From contig NZ_BAABIA010000006.1 in NCBI RefSeq assembly GCF_039542385.1, forward strand, positions 295,265 to 359,264: a DNA stretch of 64,000 nt, given 5' to 3'. Numbering within the stretch: the first letter of the stretch is position 1; the number at the start of each line of letters is the position of its first letter. Source of the DNA: Prosthecobacter algae. GTDB lineage: Bacteria > Verrucomicrobiota > Verrucomicrobiia > Verrucomicrobiales > Verrucomicrobiaceae. The notes below the pieces were generated by a model. That model saw only the letters and a program-made list of their open reading frames with translations, had not been told where the DNA came from and did no database searches. Below, one piece after another: positions 18,501-25,493 of this stretch. The translations under genes were made by a program, and so were the position numbers.

Positions 18501-19639
18501 ATGCTTCTATCAATGGGATTCTTGGCGGCTTGATTAAACTCCAAGTCACTGGCACGGGTGCATTAACAGGCACCGTTACACTGGGTGGCAAGTCACACAA
18601 AGTAGCCGCACTTCTAGACACCTCGCTGGAATCACCGGAGGCCAGCTTCAGCTTGCCACGCCCTGGACAGCCCGCGTTGACTGTGTCTCTGCATGTCTAT
18701 GCCGCAGCCAAAGCCATCTATGGTGAGATCACAGACGGCACGACCGTGCTGCCCTTTATCGCGCGTCAGCCGCTGACCCCGGCAGGTGCCTATGCTGGCG
18801 ACTACACCTTGGCCATGCGGCTGGATGAGCTTGACGTAGGGGACGTGTCCCTACCTCAGGGAGCCAGTATCGGCGCTTTCAAAATCGCCCCTACTGGGGC
18901 CGCGACGGGTGTGATCATCCTGGCAGACAGCACCAAGCTGACCTTCGGGGGGCCCCTGGAACAAAATGGTCATTTGACCGTCTTCGGCGTCCTCTCCAAA
19001 GGCGTGGGTTCACTACTCGGAGCCTTCGACATCGAAGCTCCTACAACCGCGGGTGAAAACAGCACAACGACTGGAAATCTAGCCGTTTCTGAATTCTCCT
19101 GGTTCAAAGGCGAGGTCGCCAAAGACCGTGCCTATGCAGAGGGTTTTGGTCCCCTTGACCTCCAAGTCATTGGCCGCAAATACAGCACACCCGCCAGTGA
19201 TGAACTCGCCCTGGGCGCTCAGTCCAGCCCAGGCAATGCCAAGATCACCTTCACCGAGGGTGGTGCGCCTGATCCTGAAACACGCCTGAATCTGGACACC
19301 ATTGAGCTCGGTCTGAAAACGACCAAGATCACTGAGCCGAACCCCGCCAAGGTCAAACTGACGGTGGTCGCAGGTGCCCCAGGCAAATTCACGCCTGGCA
19401 CCAGCGGCAGTTTCAAGGGCAGCTTTGAGCTGACAGACAATGACACCAGTGTGACACCCGCGAAGCCACTGAAACGCTCTGCCAATTTCCAGGGCATGAT
19501 CGTGGACGATGGTGAAAGCGTGAAAGGTTACGGCTTCTTCATGCTGCCGCAAATGCCGACCGCCAGCCCGAAAACGACCGCGAAGACCTCGCCGATTCTC
19601 TCGGGTGCTGTCCTGCTGGAAGCTATCCCGACCGAATAG
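15527..19639 (+). CDS. Large secreted repeat protein with Ig-like domains and shared C-terminal module
   Basis: The 1370-residue protein has a signal peptide ending ASA, giving a predicted mature N-terminus HIGYTGRDF. A divergent repeat (about 25-255) is followed by three close repeats of roughly 185 residues, starting near 259, 451 and 633. Each begins GGIGY and contains GWTH.S.W, DANV.WPSTENP, TLYRGWDNDGSD, WAEDI.YVDH and YTFALGSNA. Then come an Ig-like domain (about 810-890), a He_PIG-like domain (893-975) and the same C-terminal module as the upstream protein (980-1370, ending KGYGFFMLPQMPT). I do not recognise the repeat family; its Asp/His-rich loops suggest metal or Ca binding. It is cotranscribed or closely linked (75 nt gap). 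Confidence 0.8.
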   Translation: MKTKRYSLNRLLTGTVLLLGTLSASAHIGYTGRDFGTVVPNAAPVTIANQAVTSNYGWADGTDADFGDGHKLRYYRFNLAAPAYVTISFSGSTNGGTKNGSIKPGFSVFQGLAHLAPITNAPGSADHDGAPITLAYLASLGGVAKEGAFRALADWRVGGENQPGPVFDFDAADGLSTFVFKGYAVDGNASLFGSAPGVVGDNNADGTVTKSLFLPAGDYSIFVGGANYTGQFPTPDATSYGLTGTISASAFTYAAGDPVEGGIGYQHQVTLGENSSGSFSGLVGAWSWEDNKLFGGDGQGTDPVGWTHTSNWAALHLQKDTVLTVTMARDANVPDPTEENPDAKADTSSMNPSMTLFRGLDNDGDDFHTYNNRGNIAWAEDIQYVDHVENSTEETITRSWFLRAGDYTFALGSNATADNLKKQGYSISFSTQSSGAVDPVPNTYLPPEYIGTGGIGYAHTVIAKVGDAGSFSNRVGAWSWEDSSLPSSPGQKSLGWTHTSNWLALKLEEEAYFSLTMESDDNVPWPSTENPDRKADTSHMKPSFTLYRGWDNDGSDNHTYSNKGNVLWAEDIRYLDHVDNSTASKVTRTWRLPPGEYTLALGSNATADTLLEQGYKVSYQALTAGAVVTGDPAAGGIGYSRVINVGRGDSGTFSDHVGSWSWEDQGLDADEPVGWTHQSRWLAVHIKDPLTLNITMARDANVSWPSTENPGRLAPVDKMNPSFTLYRGWDNDGSDSHIYSNSGNVAWAEDISYVDHYGNSSLGVITRSYTLAPGYYTFALGSNAPADERDTNRQGFSFTWTTGNPVVISPVITQQPKGVELVEGKKAALSVKASGPALSYQWSRNGKAIEDGTSDTLVIEETTLSDAGSYTVEVRNAAGWVTSTAASVAVVAVPVVVGFDIPDLIVGQPYQIQLTAINSPTAFAVKGLPRGLTFDSKTLLISGRPQVVSPLVTVEIIASNKAGKSEKTTDTFAVTSLATGVGGSFTGPLGRDASINGILGGLIKLQVTGTGALTGTVTLGGKSHKVAALLDTSLESPEASFSLPRPGQPALTVSLHVYAAAKAIYGEITDGTTVLPFIARQPLTPAGAYAGDYTLAMRLDELDVGDVSLPQGASIGAFKIAPTGAATGVIILADSTKLTFGGPLEQNGHLTVFGVLSKGVGSLLGAFDIEAPTTAGENSTTTGNLAVSEFSWFKGEVAKDRAYAEGFGPLDLQVIGRKYSTPASDELALGAQSSPGNAKITFTEGGAPDPETRLNLDTIELGLKTTKITEPNPAKVKLTVVAGAPGKFTPGTSGSFKGSFELTDNDTSVTPAKPLKRSANFQGMIVDDGESVKGYGFFMLPQMPTASPKTTAKTSPILSGAVLLEAIPTE

Positions 19640-19681
19640 TAACAGCCTGAAAAACCTTTAGAAATGACGAAGGAGCCATCC

Positions 19682-20587
19682 ATGAAGACCGACCGTGCAA
19701 CAGCCTTCATCGATCCCCGGCCCGGGAGCCTCGGCCTCCGCCGCCGGGCCTTCGTCATTTCTATTTTCCTCGCCCTCTCACACTTTATTTCCTCCATCGC
19801 CACCGCTCATCACGGGCGCGATTTCATCCTCATCCAGGACAGTGCGATCCCCGCACGGTTCAGCGGCGTCGCCATCGCCGGCTATGAATGGCAGCGTGAT
19901 GGAGACACGGACTCCTTCTCCACCGAGCCCGGCTTTTTTATCGGCCTGGCCCCCGCACTCGCCTTCGGACTGTCCGCAGGTTTTTCAGATGAAAGTGGTG
20001 ACTGGAACTACACCGGCATCACGCCCCAGTTTGTCATTTCCCTGTTGCCGCCCACTGGGCCGACGAATTTTCGTGTCGGACTTTGGACAGGTTATGAATT
20101 TGCTGAAGCGCAGGACGATTCTCACAGTCATGCCGTAGGCGCACACTCCCATAATACCGGTTCGGGCCCGGATGCAGGCCCGCAGGTGCCGCACAGCCAC
20201 GGCGGTTCCGGTCACGATCACGGCTCCCATTCCCATGGGGGCATCCACCGCCATGGAGAGAGCGGTCTTTACTCCCGCCTTATTTTAGAGAGCGACCTCA
20301 CGGAGCGCACACGCGCTGTATTGAATCTCATCAGCTTTGTCTCCGGCGCTGGTGGCGGCCCCGGATTTGGTTATGCGCTGGGTCTGCGGTATGAGTTCAA
20401 TCACGACCTATCGATGGGGATCGAAACCCTCGGAGACTTCCGCAGCTATGGCAGCTCGCACGAGGTCTTGTTGACCACGATGATGGGTTTGCCAAATCAT
20501 CTGTCACTTCGGCTCGGGATCGGCGGTGGTTTGACGAAGAGCAGCCCGGACTTTACCCTGCACACCAGCTTTCTGTGGCGGTTTTAG
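19682..20587 (+). CDS. His-rich outer-membrane beta-barrel protein
   Basis: The 301-residue protein starts at MKTDRATAF, placed 6-7 nt after an AGGAG ribosome site; an ATG 18 nt earlier lies inside that site. The signal peptide ends ATA, giving a mature N-terminus HHGRDF that resembles that of the preceding protein. Alternating hydrophobic strands and the C-terminal SFLWRF suggest a barrel inserted by the Bam pathway. A loop at about 147-196 carries repeated His (DSHSHAVGAHSH, HSHGGSGHDHGSHSH), a plausible Cu/Zn/Ni site. It ends the cluster and could be the metal-binding porin or sensor of the system. Confidence 0.8.
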   Translation: MKTDRATAFIDPRPGSLGLRRRAFVISIFLALSHFISSIATAHHGRDFILIQDSAIPARFSGVAIAGYEWQRDGDTDSFSTEPGFFIGLAPALAFGLSAGFSDESGDWNYTGITPQFVISLLPPTGPTNFRVGLWTGYEFAEAQDDSHSHAVGAHSHNTGSGPDAGPQVPHSHGGSGHDHGSHSHGGIHRHGESGLYSRLILESDLTERTRAVLNLISFVSGAGGGPGFGYALGLRYEFNHDLSMGIETLGDFRSYGSSHEVLLTTMMGLPNHLSLRLGIGGGLTKSSPDFTLHTSFLWRF

Positions 20588-21066
20588 TTTGGCTAGAGCT
20601 ATGTTAAAAATTGCTAAAGCAGGCAGGTTTGTTGATGAAAAAGTGATGGAATGTCCTGCCGCTGCGGGCCCATTCGTCATAGGGGTGAGCGGAAATTTGG
20701 ACCAGACAACCCTCACTGCTCACTGAGTGGCCGGCACGTCTCAAAAGGGCTTTCGCGATTTCGTCCAAGGAAGCATCCTGAAGATGCCAAGTATCGTGAA
20801 AGGTGCATCGTGCGGGACCATGTTTCGCACTTTGTTTTCACCGTTTGCCTGCTCTCCTTTGCCGAGGGAGCCCAGGCTACCTGGCTGGAGGGTTTAAGCG
20901 GTGATCTGCGCAAGGCCCTGGGCTTGCGGAATGGAGTGGTGAAGGAATTGGCTGGCTTTGGAGAGCCGATGATCGGGAATACGGTCGCTGAGTTTGGCAT
21001 TCAGCACATCATGCTGGCGGAGCCTCCGCCGGAGTCTCCTTTTGTGCAGATTGATCTGACAAGGCT
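20588..21066. other. Gap with an unassigned ORF (20651-21130, plus strand)
   Basis: A 159-codon plus-strand ORF runs from 20651 into the start of the response regulator gene. The part from about 20815 on (VCLLSFAEGAQATWLEGL, then FGIQHIMLAEPP) has a plausible residue mix, but I recognise no family, and the first 50 residues look non-coding. No histidine kinase motifs are visible, so it is not an intact sensor. It may be the relic of a gene once coupled to the regulator. The AT-rich start (20588-20650) may hold the transcription end of the cluster. Confidence 0.35.
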
Positions 21067-21708
21067 ATGCCACACATCTGGATCATCGAAGACAACGCCG
21101 CCTTTCGCCGGGGCACAGAACGTGCGCTGACGATGAAGCCCCATGCACATGAGGTGCGGGCGTTCATGAGCTGCGAAGATGCGATTGAGGCGCTGCATTG
21201 CCCCCACTTGCCGGACGTGATCCTGCTGGATGTGGGACTGCCCGGCATGGATGGCATTGAAGGCATCACGCATCTGAAAAGCCGTGCTCCCGCCGCCAGC
21301 ATTCTGATTCTCACGGTCTTCGAAGATGATGACAAAATCTTCCGCGCCATTTGCGCTGGTGCCTCCGGTTACCTTTTGAAATCCGAGCCCATGGCCCAGG
21401 TTATCACCTCGATTGATCAAGCGATCGCCGGTGGCTCGCCCATGAATCCACGCATCGCCACGCGAGTGCTTGCCATGTTCGCGCAGCTCGCCCCAGCGAA
21501 GAAGGACTACGGCCTGGATGAGCGTGAGCAGGCGGTTTTGAAATGCATGGTCGCCGGAATGCCGCGCAAACAAATCGCCGAAGCCACGAGCCTGAATCCT
21601 CACACCGCAGACTACGTGACCCGCAGCATTTACCGCAAGCTCCACGTCAACTGCGCAACTGCTGCCGTTTCCAAAGCGGTGGCAGAGAGATTGGTGGAGG
21701 ATCGGTAA
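21067..21708 (+). CDS. NarL/FixJ-type response regulator (orphan)
   Basis: The 213-residue protein has an N-terminal receiver domain (MPHIWIIEDN, phosphoacceptor Asp in DVILLDVGLPGMDG) with the later LTVFEDDDKI and GYLLKSEP blocks. A LuxR-type HTH follows (DEREQAVLKCMVAGMPRKQIAEATSL). It would act as a phosphorylation-controlled transcription activator. No histidine kinase lies beside it. Its position after the 8.3-20.6 kb cluster makes that cluster a possible target, but nothing in the sequence proves it. Confidence 0.9.
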   Translation: MPHIWIIEDNAAFRRGTERALTMKPHAHEVRAFMSCEDAIEALHCPHLPDVILLDVGLPGMDGIEGITHLKSRAPAASILILTVFEDDDKIFRAICAGASGYLLKSEPMAQVITSIDQAIAGGSPMNPRIATRVLAMFAQLAPAKKDYGLDEREQAVLKCMVAGMPRKQIAEATSLNPHTADYVTRSIYRKLHVNCATAAVSKAVAERLVEDR

Positions 21709-21742
21709 TCAGGGCGGGATTATCGCCCGCGATACTCGGACA

Positions 21743-22552
21743 TTATTTTCGATGAGTGGCTGGACGACCCATGGATGCCGAAAGTTTCGCTGCATGATCG
21801 GCAACGACTTTTGCAGCAGCGGGCAGTTTGGAGAGAGGCAGACGATCACTCGGTCCGCTGATCCATATCGCGGCGATGACCTCATCTCTAGCATCAAACA
21901 CAGGTGCCGCAGCACAGGCGTAGGTCTCGCTCTCCTCACAGCGGTCAAGGGCATAGCCTTTGTCACGCACCTCGGCGAGTTCAGCCGCGAAGGCTTTGGC
22001 GGAGGTGAGGGTGGTCTTGGTGTGTTTGGTGAAGTGAATGCCCTGGATCAGGGCTTTCCGCATGTCTTCCGAAAGGAAGGCCAGCATCGCCTTTGCAGGT
22101 GCGGCCGTGTGGAGCGGGAAAGCGTGACCTACCTCCACCACGACCTTCACGGGATGAGAAGACGCGACTTGATCAAGCACGACCCCCTGCGAACCCGATA
22201 GGGTTCCAAGAAGCGCGGTTTCTCCCGTGGCATCTCGTAGCGCGGTGAGCACGGCACTGGCAGCCTGCAGCAGGCGCTGACCACCGATGGCACCATGGCT
22301 CACGGAGAGGAGCTTACGGCTCAGGCGATAGACCTTCGTGGACTCATCACGCTCCGCGTAGCCGCGCAGGGTGAGCGTGGTGAGAATGCGGAAGACGGAG
22401 TTCTTCGGCATGGCCAGCCCCTCGGTCATCGCGGTCAAGGTGAGTCCTTCCGGATGCTGCGAGAGCCGCTCCAACAGATCGAGGGTACGATCCAGAATCG
22501 GAACCCGGTATCGGTTCAGTGGACTGGTGGGTTCTCGGCGTTTTGCGGGCAT
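21743..22552 (-). CDS. IclR-family transcription regulator
   Basis: The 269-residue protein has an N-terminal winged HTH (ILDRTLDLLERLSQHPEGLT, MPKNSVFRILTTL) and the C-terminal IclR effector domain (HTAAPAKAMLAF, ALDRCEESETYACAAAPVFD). IclR proteins sense small carbon metabolites and usually repress adjacent catabolic genes. It is divergent from an SDR gene, with a 75-nt spacer carrying palindromes. The two probably form a regulator/target pair with the following beta-helix protein. Confidence 0.92.
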   Translation of the reverse strand: MPAKRREPTSPLNRYRVPILDRTLDLLERLSQHPEGLTLTAMTEGLAMPKNSVFRILTTLTLRGYAERDESTKVYRLSRKLLSVSHGAIGGQRLLQAASAVLTALRDATGETALLGTLSGSQGVVLDQVASSHPVKVVVEVGHAFPLHTAAPAKAMLAFLSEDMRKALIQGIHFTKHTKTTLTSAKAFAAELAEVRDKGYALDRCEESETYACAAAPVFDARDEVIAAIWISGPSDRLPLSKLPAAAKVVADHAAKLSASMGRPATHRK

Positions 22553-22627
22553 GTGTTTTTTATATCAAACAAGATTCTTGATTGCAAACGCAGGTTTCGA
22601 CCGTTTGAATGCTGTCTTCCATTTCAA
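22553..22627. promoter_or_regulatory. Divergent promoter with candidate IclR operators
   Basis: The 75-nt spacer between the IclR and SDR genes holds ATCAA (22564-22568) and TTGAT (22578-22582) around an inner palindrome CAAGATTCTTG (22570-22580). A second pair, TTTGAA near 22604 and TTCAAA just before the SDR start, overlaps the SDR translation start. Either could be the operator; no binding data can be inferred from sequence. Confidence 0.5.
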
Positions 22628-23368
22628 ATGCAGTCTCTCATATCAACTTTAGAAAACGCCACCGTCATCGTCACCGGAGGCTCACGCGGTTATGGAGCGG
22701 GTATTGCCGAGGCGTTTGTGAAAGCTGGAGCTCGTGTCTGGATCACCGGTCGTGATGCAGAAAGACTGCAAACGACCGCACACAAAATCGGGGCTATTCC
22801 TTTTTCTGCAGATGTGGCCGATGGGCAGGCCTGGGACAGGCTGATCGAAGAAGTGCTGAACAACAGCGGCAGGCTGGATGTGCTGGTGAATAACGCGGGA
22901 GAGGGAGTCAAAGTCTGCCAGACTAGCGAGCAGACGGACGAAGCCATCGTCCGCAGCCTGGCCAGCAATCTCACAGGTGCGATGCTGGGATGCCGACGTG
23001 CAGCGGCGATCATGCAGTCACAAAGAAGCGGCCTCATCGTGAACATTGGCAGCGCCTGCTCCACCCACGCTTGGCCAGGGTGGAGCATCTATTCGGCCGC
23101 CAAGGCGGGGCTGCTCATGTTCACACGCTGTCTGCTCACAGAGCTGCGGCCTCATGGCGTGCGGGTCACCTCCGTTATGCCATCGTGGGGGCAGACGGAG
23201 TTCACCGAGGCCGCAAACCTGCCTCCACGTGATCCAGCCATCCTCACGCAGTGCATCTCCCCTGCTGACCTGGGCCAGCTCATCGTGCAGACCGCTTGTC
23301 TGCCGCCGCACCTCATCGCGGAGGAGATCAAGCTCTGGCCAATGGTGCAGCCGATGACTCAACTTTAA
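22628..23368 (+). CDS. Short-chain dehydrogenase/reductase
   Basis: The 246-residue protein has the SDR cofactor motif TGGSRGYGAG near residue 17, the NNAG motif (VLVNNAGEG), a Ser in VNIGSACS and the catalytic YSAAK. It is likely an NAD(P)H-dependent oxidoreductase of a sugar or sugar-acid pathway. The start MQSLIS at 22628 fits the family; the frame is open further upstream, but that stretch is the antisense of the IclR gene. The gene lies 16 nt before the beta-helix gene, so the pair is probably an operon under IclR control. Confidence 0.9.
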   Translation: MQSLISTLENATVIVTGGSRGYGAGIAEAFVKAGARVWITGRDAERLQTTAHKIGAIPFSADVADGQAWDRLIEEVLNNSGRLDVLVNNAGEGVKVCQTSEQTDEAIVRSLASNLTGAMLGCRRAAAIMQSQRSGLIVNIGSACSTHAWPGWSIYSAAKAGLLMFTRCLLTELRPHGVRVTSVMPSWGQTEFTEAANLPPRDPAILTQCISPADLGQLIVQTACLPPHLIAEEIKLWPMVQPMTQL

Positions 23369-23384
23369 TTCCAAACAACCCACC

Positions 23385-25493
23385 ATGCGCACATTCCTCA
23401 GCTTGCTCCTCCTTTCGCCGTTCGTTCATGCGGCCGAGCACTCGATCCAACCCGGCGACAATCCTCAAGCCATCATGGACCGCGCCGTGCCCGGTGACCG
23501 CCTTGTGTTTCTCCCTGGCGAGCATCGGCATGCCCCAGCCAAACATCGTGCGCTGCTGTATGTGGACAAATCCGTCGAGATCGAGCTGAAGGAGGGCGCA
23601 ACGCTCAAGCTCGCTGATAACGCGACGAAGCTCGAAGCCGCGCCCGAAATCACCACGGATCAGGACGCCGGGAAGAAGCTCGATGATATGGAAGTGGGGG
23701 GCGAATTCGATCTCAAACGTCCATCCATCTTTACGATTGTGACCGACTCCGAAGGCCGTGATGGGCAGCCAGACACGTTCGCGTGGGGAGTGTTTCACAA
23801 CGTGGACAATCCAGAAGGCACCGCAAAGCTTGCGGCGTCAGAAAGCAAGTTCGGTGAAACACCGCACAAGAAAGTGCCCATCACCGGAGAATGGCAGGAG
23901 CTGGAGCACGGGGTGAAGATTCGCTTTGGCAGCCAGACGGGCCACAACAAGGGGAGCCGCTGGTTTGTGACCTATGATGGACCGGAGGCCTACGGCATCC
24001 GTATCGGTCATGGCAGGCAGCCTGAATACATTGAAAACGTGCGCATCACAGGCAAGGGCACCATCGACATGAACGCTACGCACAACGTGCAGCCAGGTTT
24101 CCTGGTGAAGGACATCAACGCCTGCGTTCTCATTCACGGGCGCGTGCGCGGCGTGGTCGTCGAAGGCATCACCATGACTGAAACAAACCGCTCCGTGATG
24201 TGCTATGGCGAGCACAGTGGACGCTTTCTTCCAGGGGGTGCGGTGACGCCAGGAGAGTCCTTCGATGCCGAAAACATCACCATCCAGCACACTCGCACCC
24301 TGAATCCCAACGGGGCGGCCTACCTGCTGGGGCACCCTTCCTTTCGAGGTCACTTGCGTAACGTGAAGTGCAACCACAACTACATGGAGACGGCCGTGAC
24401 AGCCATCGAGCCCAACTTCAATCTCGATGGTTATGAAGTGATCGGGAATGTCATCAAAAGTGGGGGCAATGCCATTCACTGCTGGCGGCACTCGAAGAAT
24501 GGCATCATCCGGGACAATCTCCGCATCCACGATAACACGAAAAAACCGGTCATCATTTTCGGTGCGCCGGCAGGCTGGGAAAAACCTGAGCCACCTCTCA
24601 TGCGCAACAATCGCAACCACCTCAGCGATGCCGCGCAGGCAGAGCCAACCAGCGTGCCGCCCTTCGGACGCCGGGTGCTCGTCAGCGATTACGGTGGCGA
24701 CAAGATCGCCATCATCGCTGCGGACGGACGCGTGGAGTGGGAGCACCCAGCGGAGAAGCCTCAGGATGTGTGGATGCTCGCCAACGGCAACATCCTCTTT
24801 AGCCATCTTCGCGGTGCGCGTGAAGTGACAATGGAAAAAAAGATCGTCTGGGAATACACCAGCCCGAAGGGAACGGAGGTCCACGGCTGCCAGCCTCTGC
24901 CTGAGGGAAGCGTGATGGTCGTGGAAGGCGGTACCAAGCGACTCGTCGAGATCGGGCGGGATGGTAAAATCGCCCGCGAAATTCCCGTGCCGGTGAAGAC
25001 GAAGAAAGCGCATGATCAGATGCGGGGTTGCCGCCGCACTGCAGATGGGCGCTACCTTATCAGCGCGAAAGGTGACCGTGCCGTCCTCGAACTCAGTGCG
25101 AAAGGAGATGTTCTTCGTGAAATCAAAACACCCGGTGATCCACACGAGGTCCGTGAGCTTCCGAATGGAAATCTCCTCATTGCCTGCGGCGAGGGTGAGG
25201 CCCTGATTGAATTGGATCGTGAAGGCAAGACGGTGTGGAAGCTGGGCACCCAGGAAGTGCCGAACAATCCCCTCCGCCTTATCAGCGGCTTCCAGCGCCT
25301 GCCGGACGGCCACACCCTCGTCATCAACTGGCTAGGGCACGGTTACCTCGCCACCACGGCACAGTTTTTCGAGCTGGACGAACAGAAGAAAATCGTCCGC
25401 CAGTTCACGGACCACGCCCGTTTCACCAGCATCAACAAAGTGCAGATGCTGGATGTAACTGGGGACCCAGCCAGAGGAGAGATCTGGCGCTAG
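23385..25493 (+). CDS. Secreted beta-helix plus propeller fusion protein
   Basis: The 702-residue protein has a signal peptide (1-16). A right-handed beta-helix (about 20-415) opens with QPGDNPQAIMDRAVPGDRL and continues with short repeated turns such as VEGITMTETNRS and NAIHCWRHSKNG. From about 425 a PQQ-like or arylsulfotransferase-like propeller follows, with repeats such as ANGNILFSHLRG, PNGNLLIACGEG and PDGHTLVINW. The first half resembles polysaccharide lyases and epimerases, and the second half binding propellers. I infer polysaccharide or glycan processing; the catalytic residues are not identified. Its stop codon overlaps that of the convergent HNH gene. Confidence 0.82.
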   Translation: MRTFLSLLLLSPFVHAAEHSIQPGDNPQAIMDRAVPGDRLVFLPGEHRHAPAKHRALLYVDKSVEIELKEGATLKLADNATKLEAAPEITTDQDAGKKLDDMEVGGEFDLKRPSIFTIVTDSEGRDGQPDTFAWGVFHNVDNPEGTAKLAASESKFGETPHKKVPITGEWQELEHGVKIRFGSQTGHNKGSRWFVTYDGPEAYGIRIGHGRQPEYIENVRITGKGTIDMNATHNVQPGFLVKDINACVLIHGRVRGVVVEGITMTETNRSVMCYGEHSGRFLPGGAVTPGESFDAENITIQHTRTLNPNGAAYLLGHPSFRGHLRNVKCNHNYMETAVTAIEPNFNLDGYEVIGNVIKSGGNAIHCWRHSKNGIIRDNLRIHDNTKKPVIIFGAPAGWEKPEPPLMRNNRNHLSDAAQAEPTSVPPFGRRVLVSDYGGDKIAIIAADGRVEWEHPAEKPQDVWMLANGNILFSHLRGAREVTMEKKIVWEYTSPKGTEVHGCQPLPEGSVMVVEGGTKRLVEIGRDGKIAREIPVPVKTKKAHDQMRGCRRTADGRYLISAKGDRAVLELSAKGDVLREIKTPGDPHEVRELPNGNLLIACGEGEALIELDREGKTVWKLGTQEVPNNPLRLISGFQRLPDGHTLVINWLGHGYLATTAQFFELDEQKKIVRQFTDHARFTSINKVQMLDVTGDPARGEIWR

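Noticed and set aside
20651-21130. A sensor histidine kinase for the response regulator
   Set aside because: No H-box, N-box or G-box visible in this frame.
23838-25313. A 491-codon frame antisense to the beta-helix/propeller gene
   Set aside because: No domains or signal. The plus-strand gene has a signal peptide and recognised folds.
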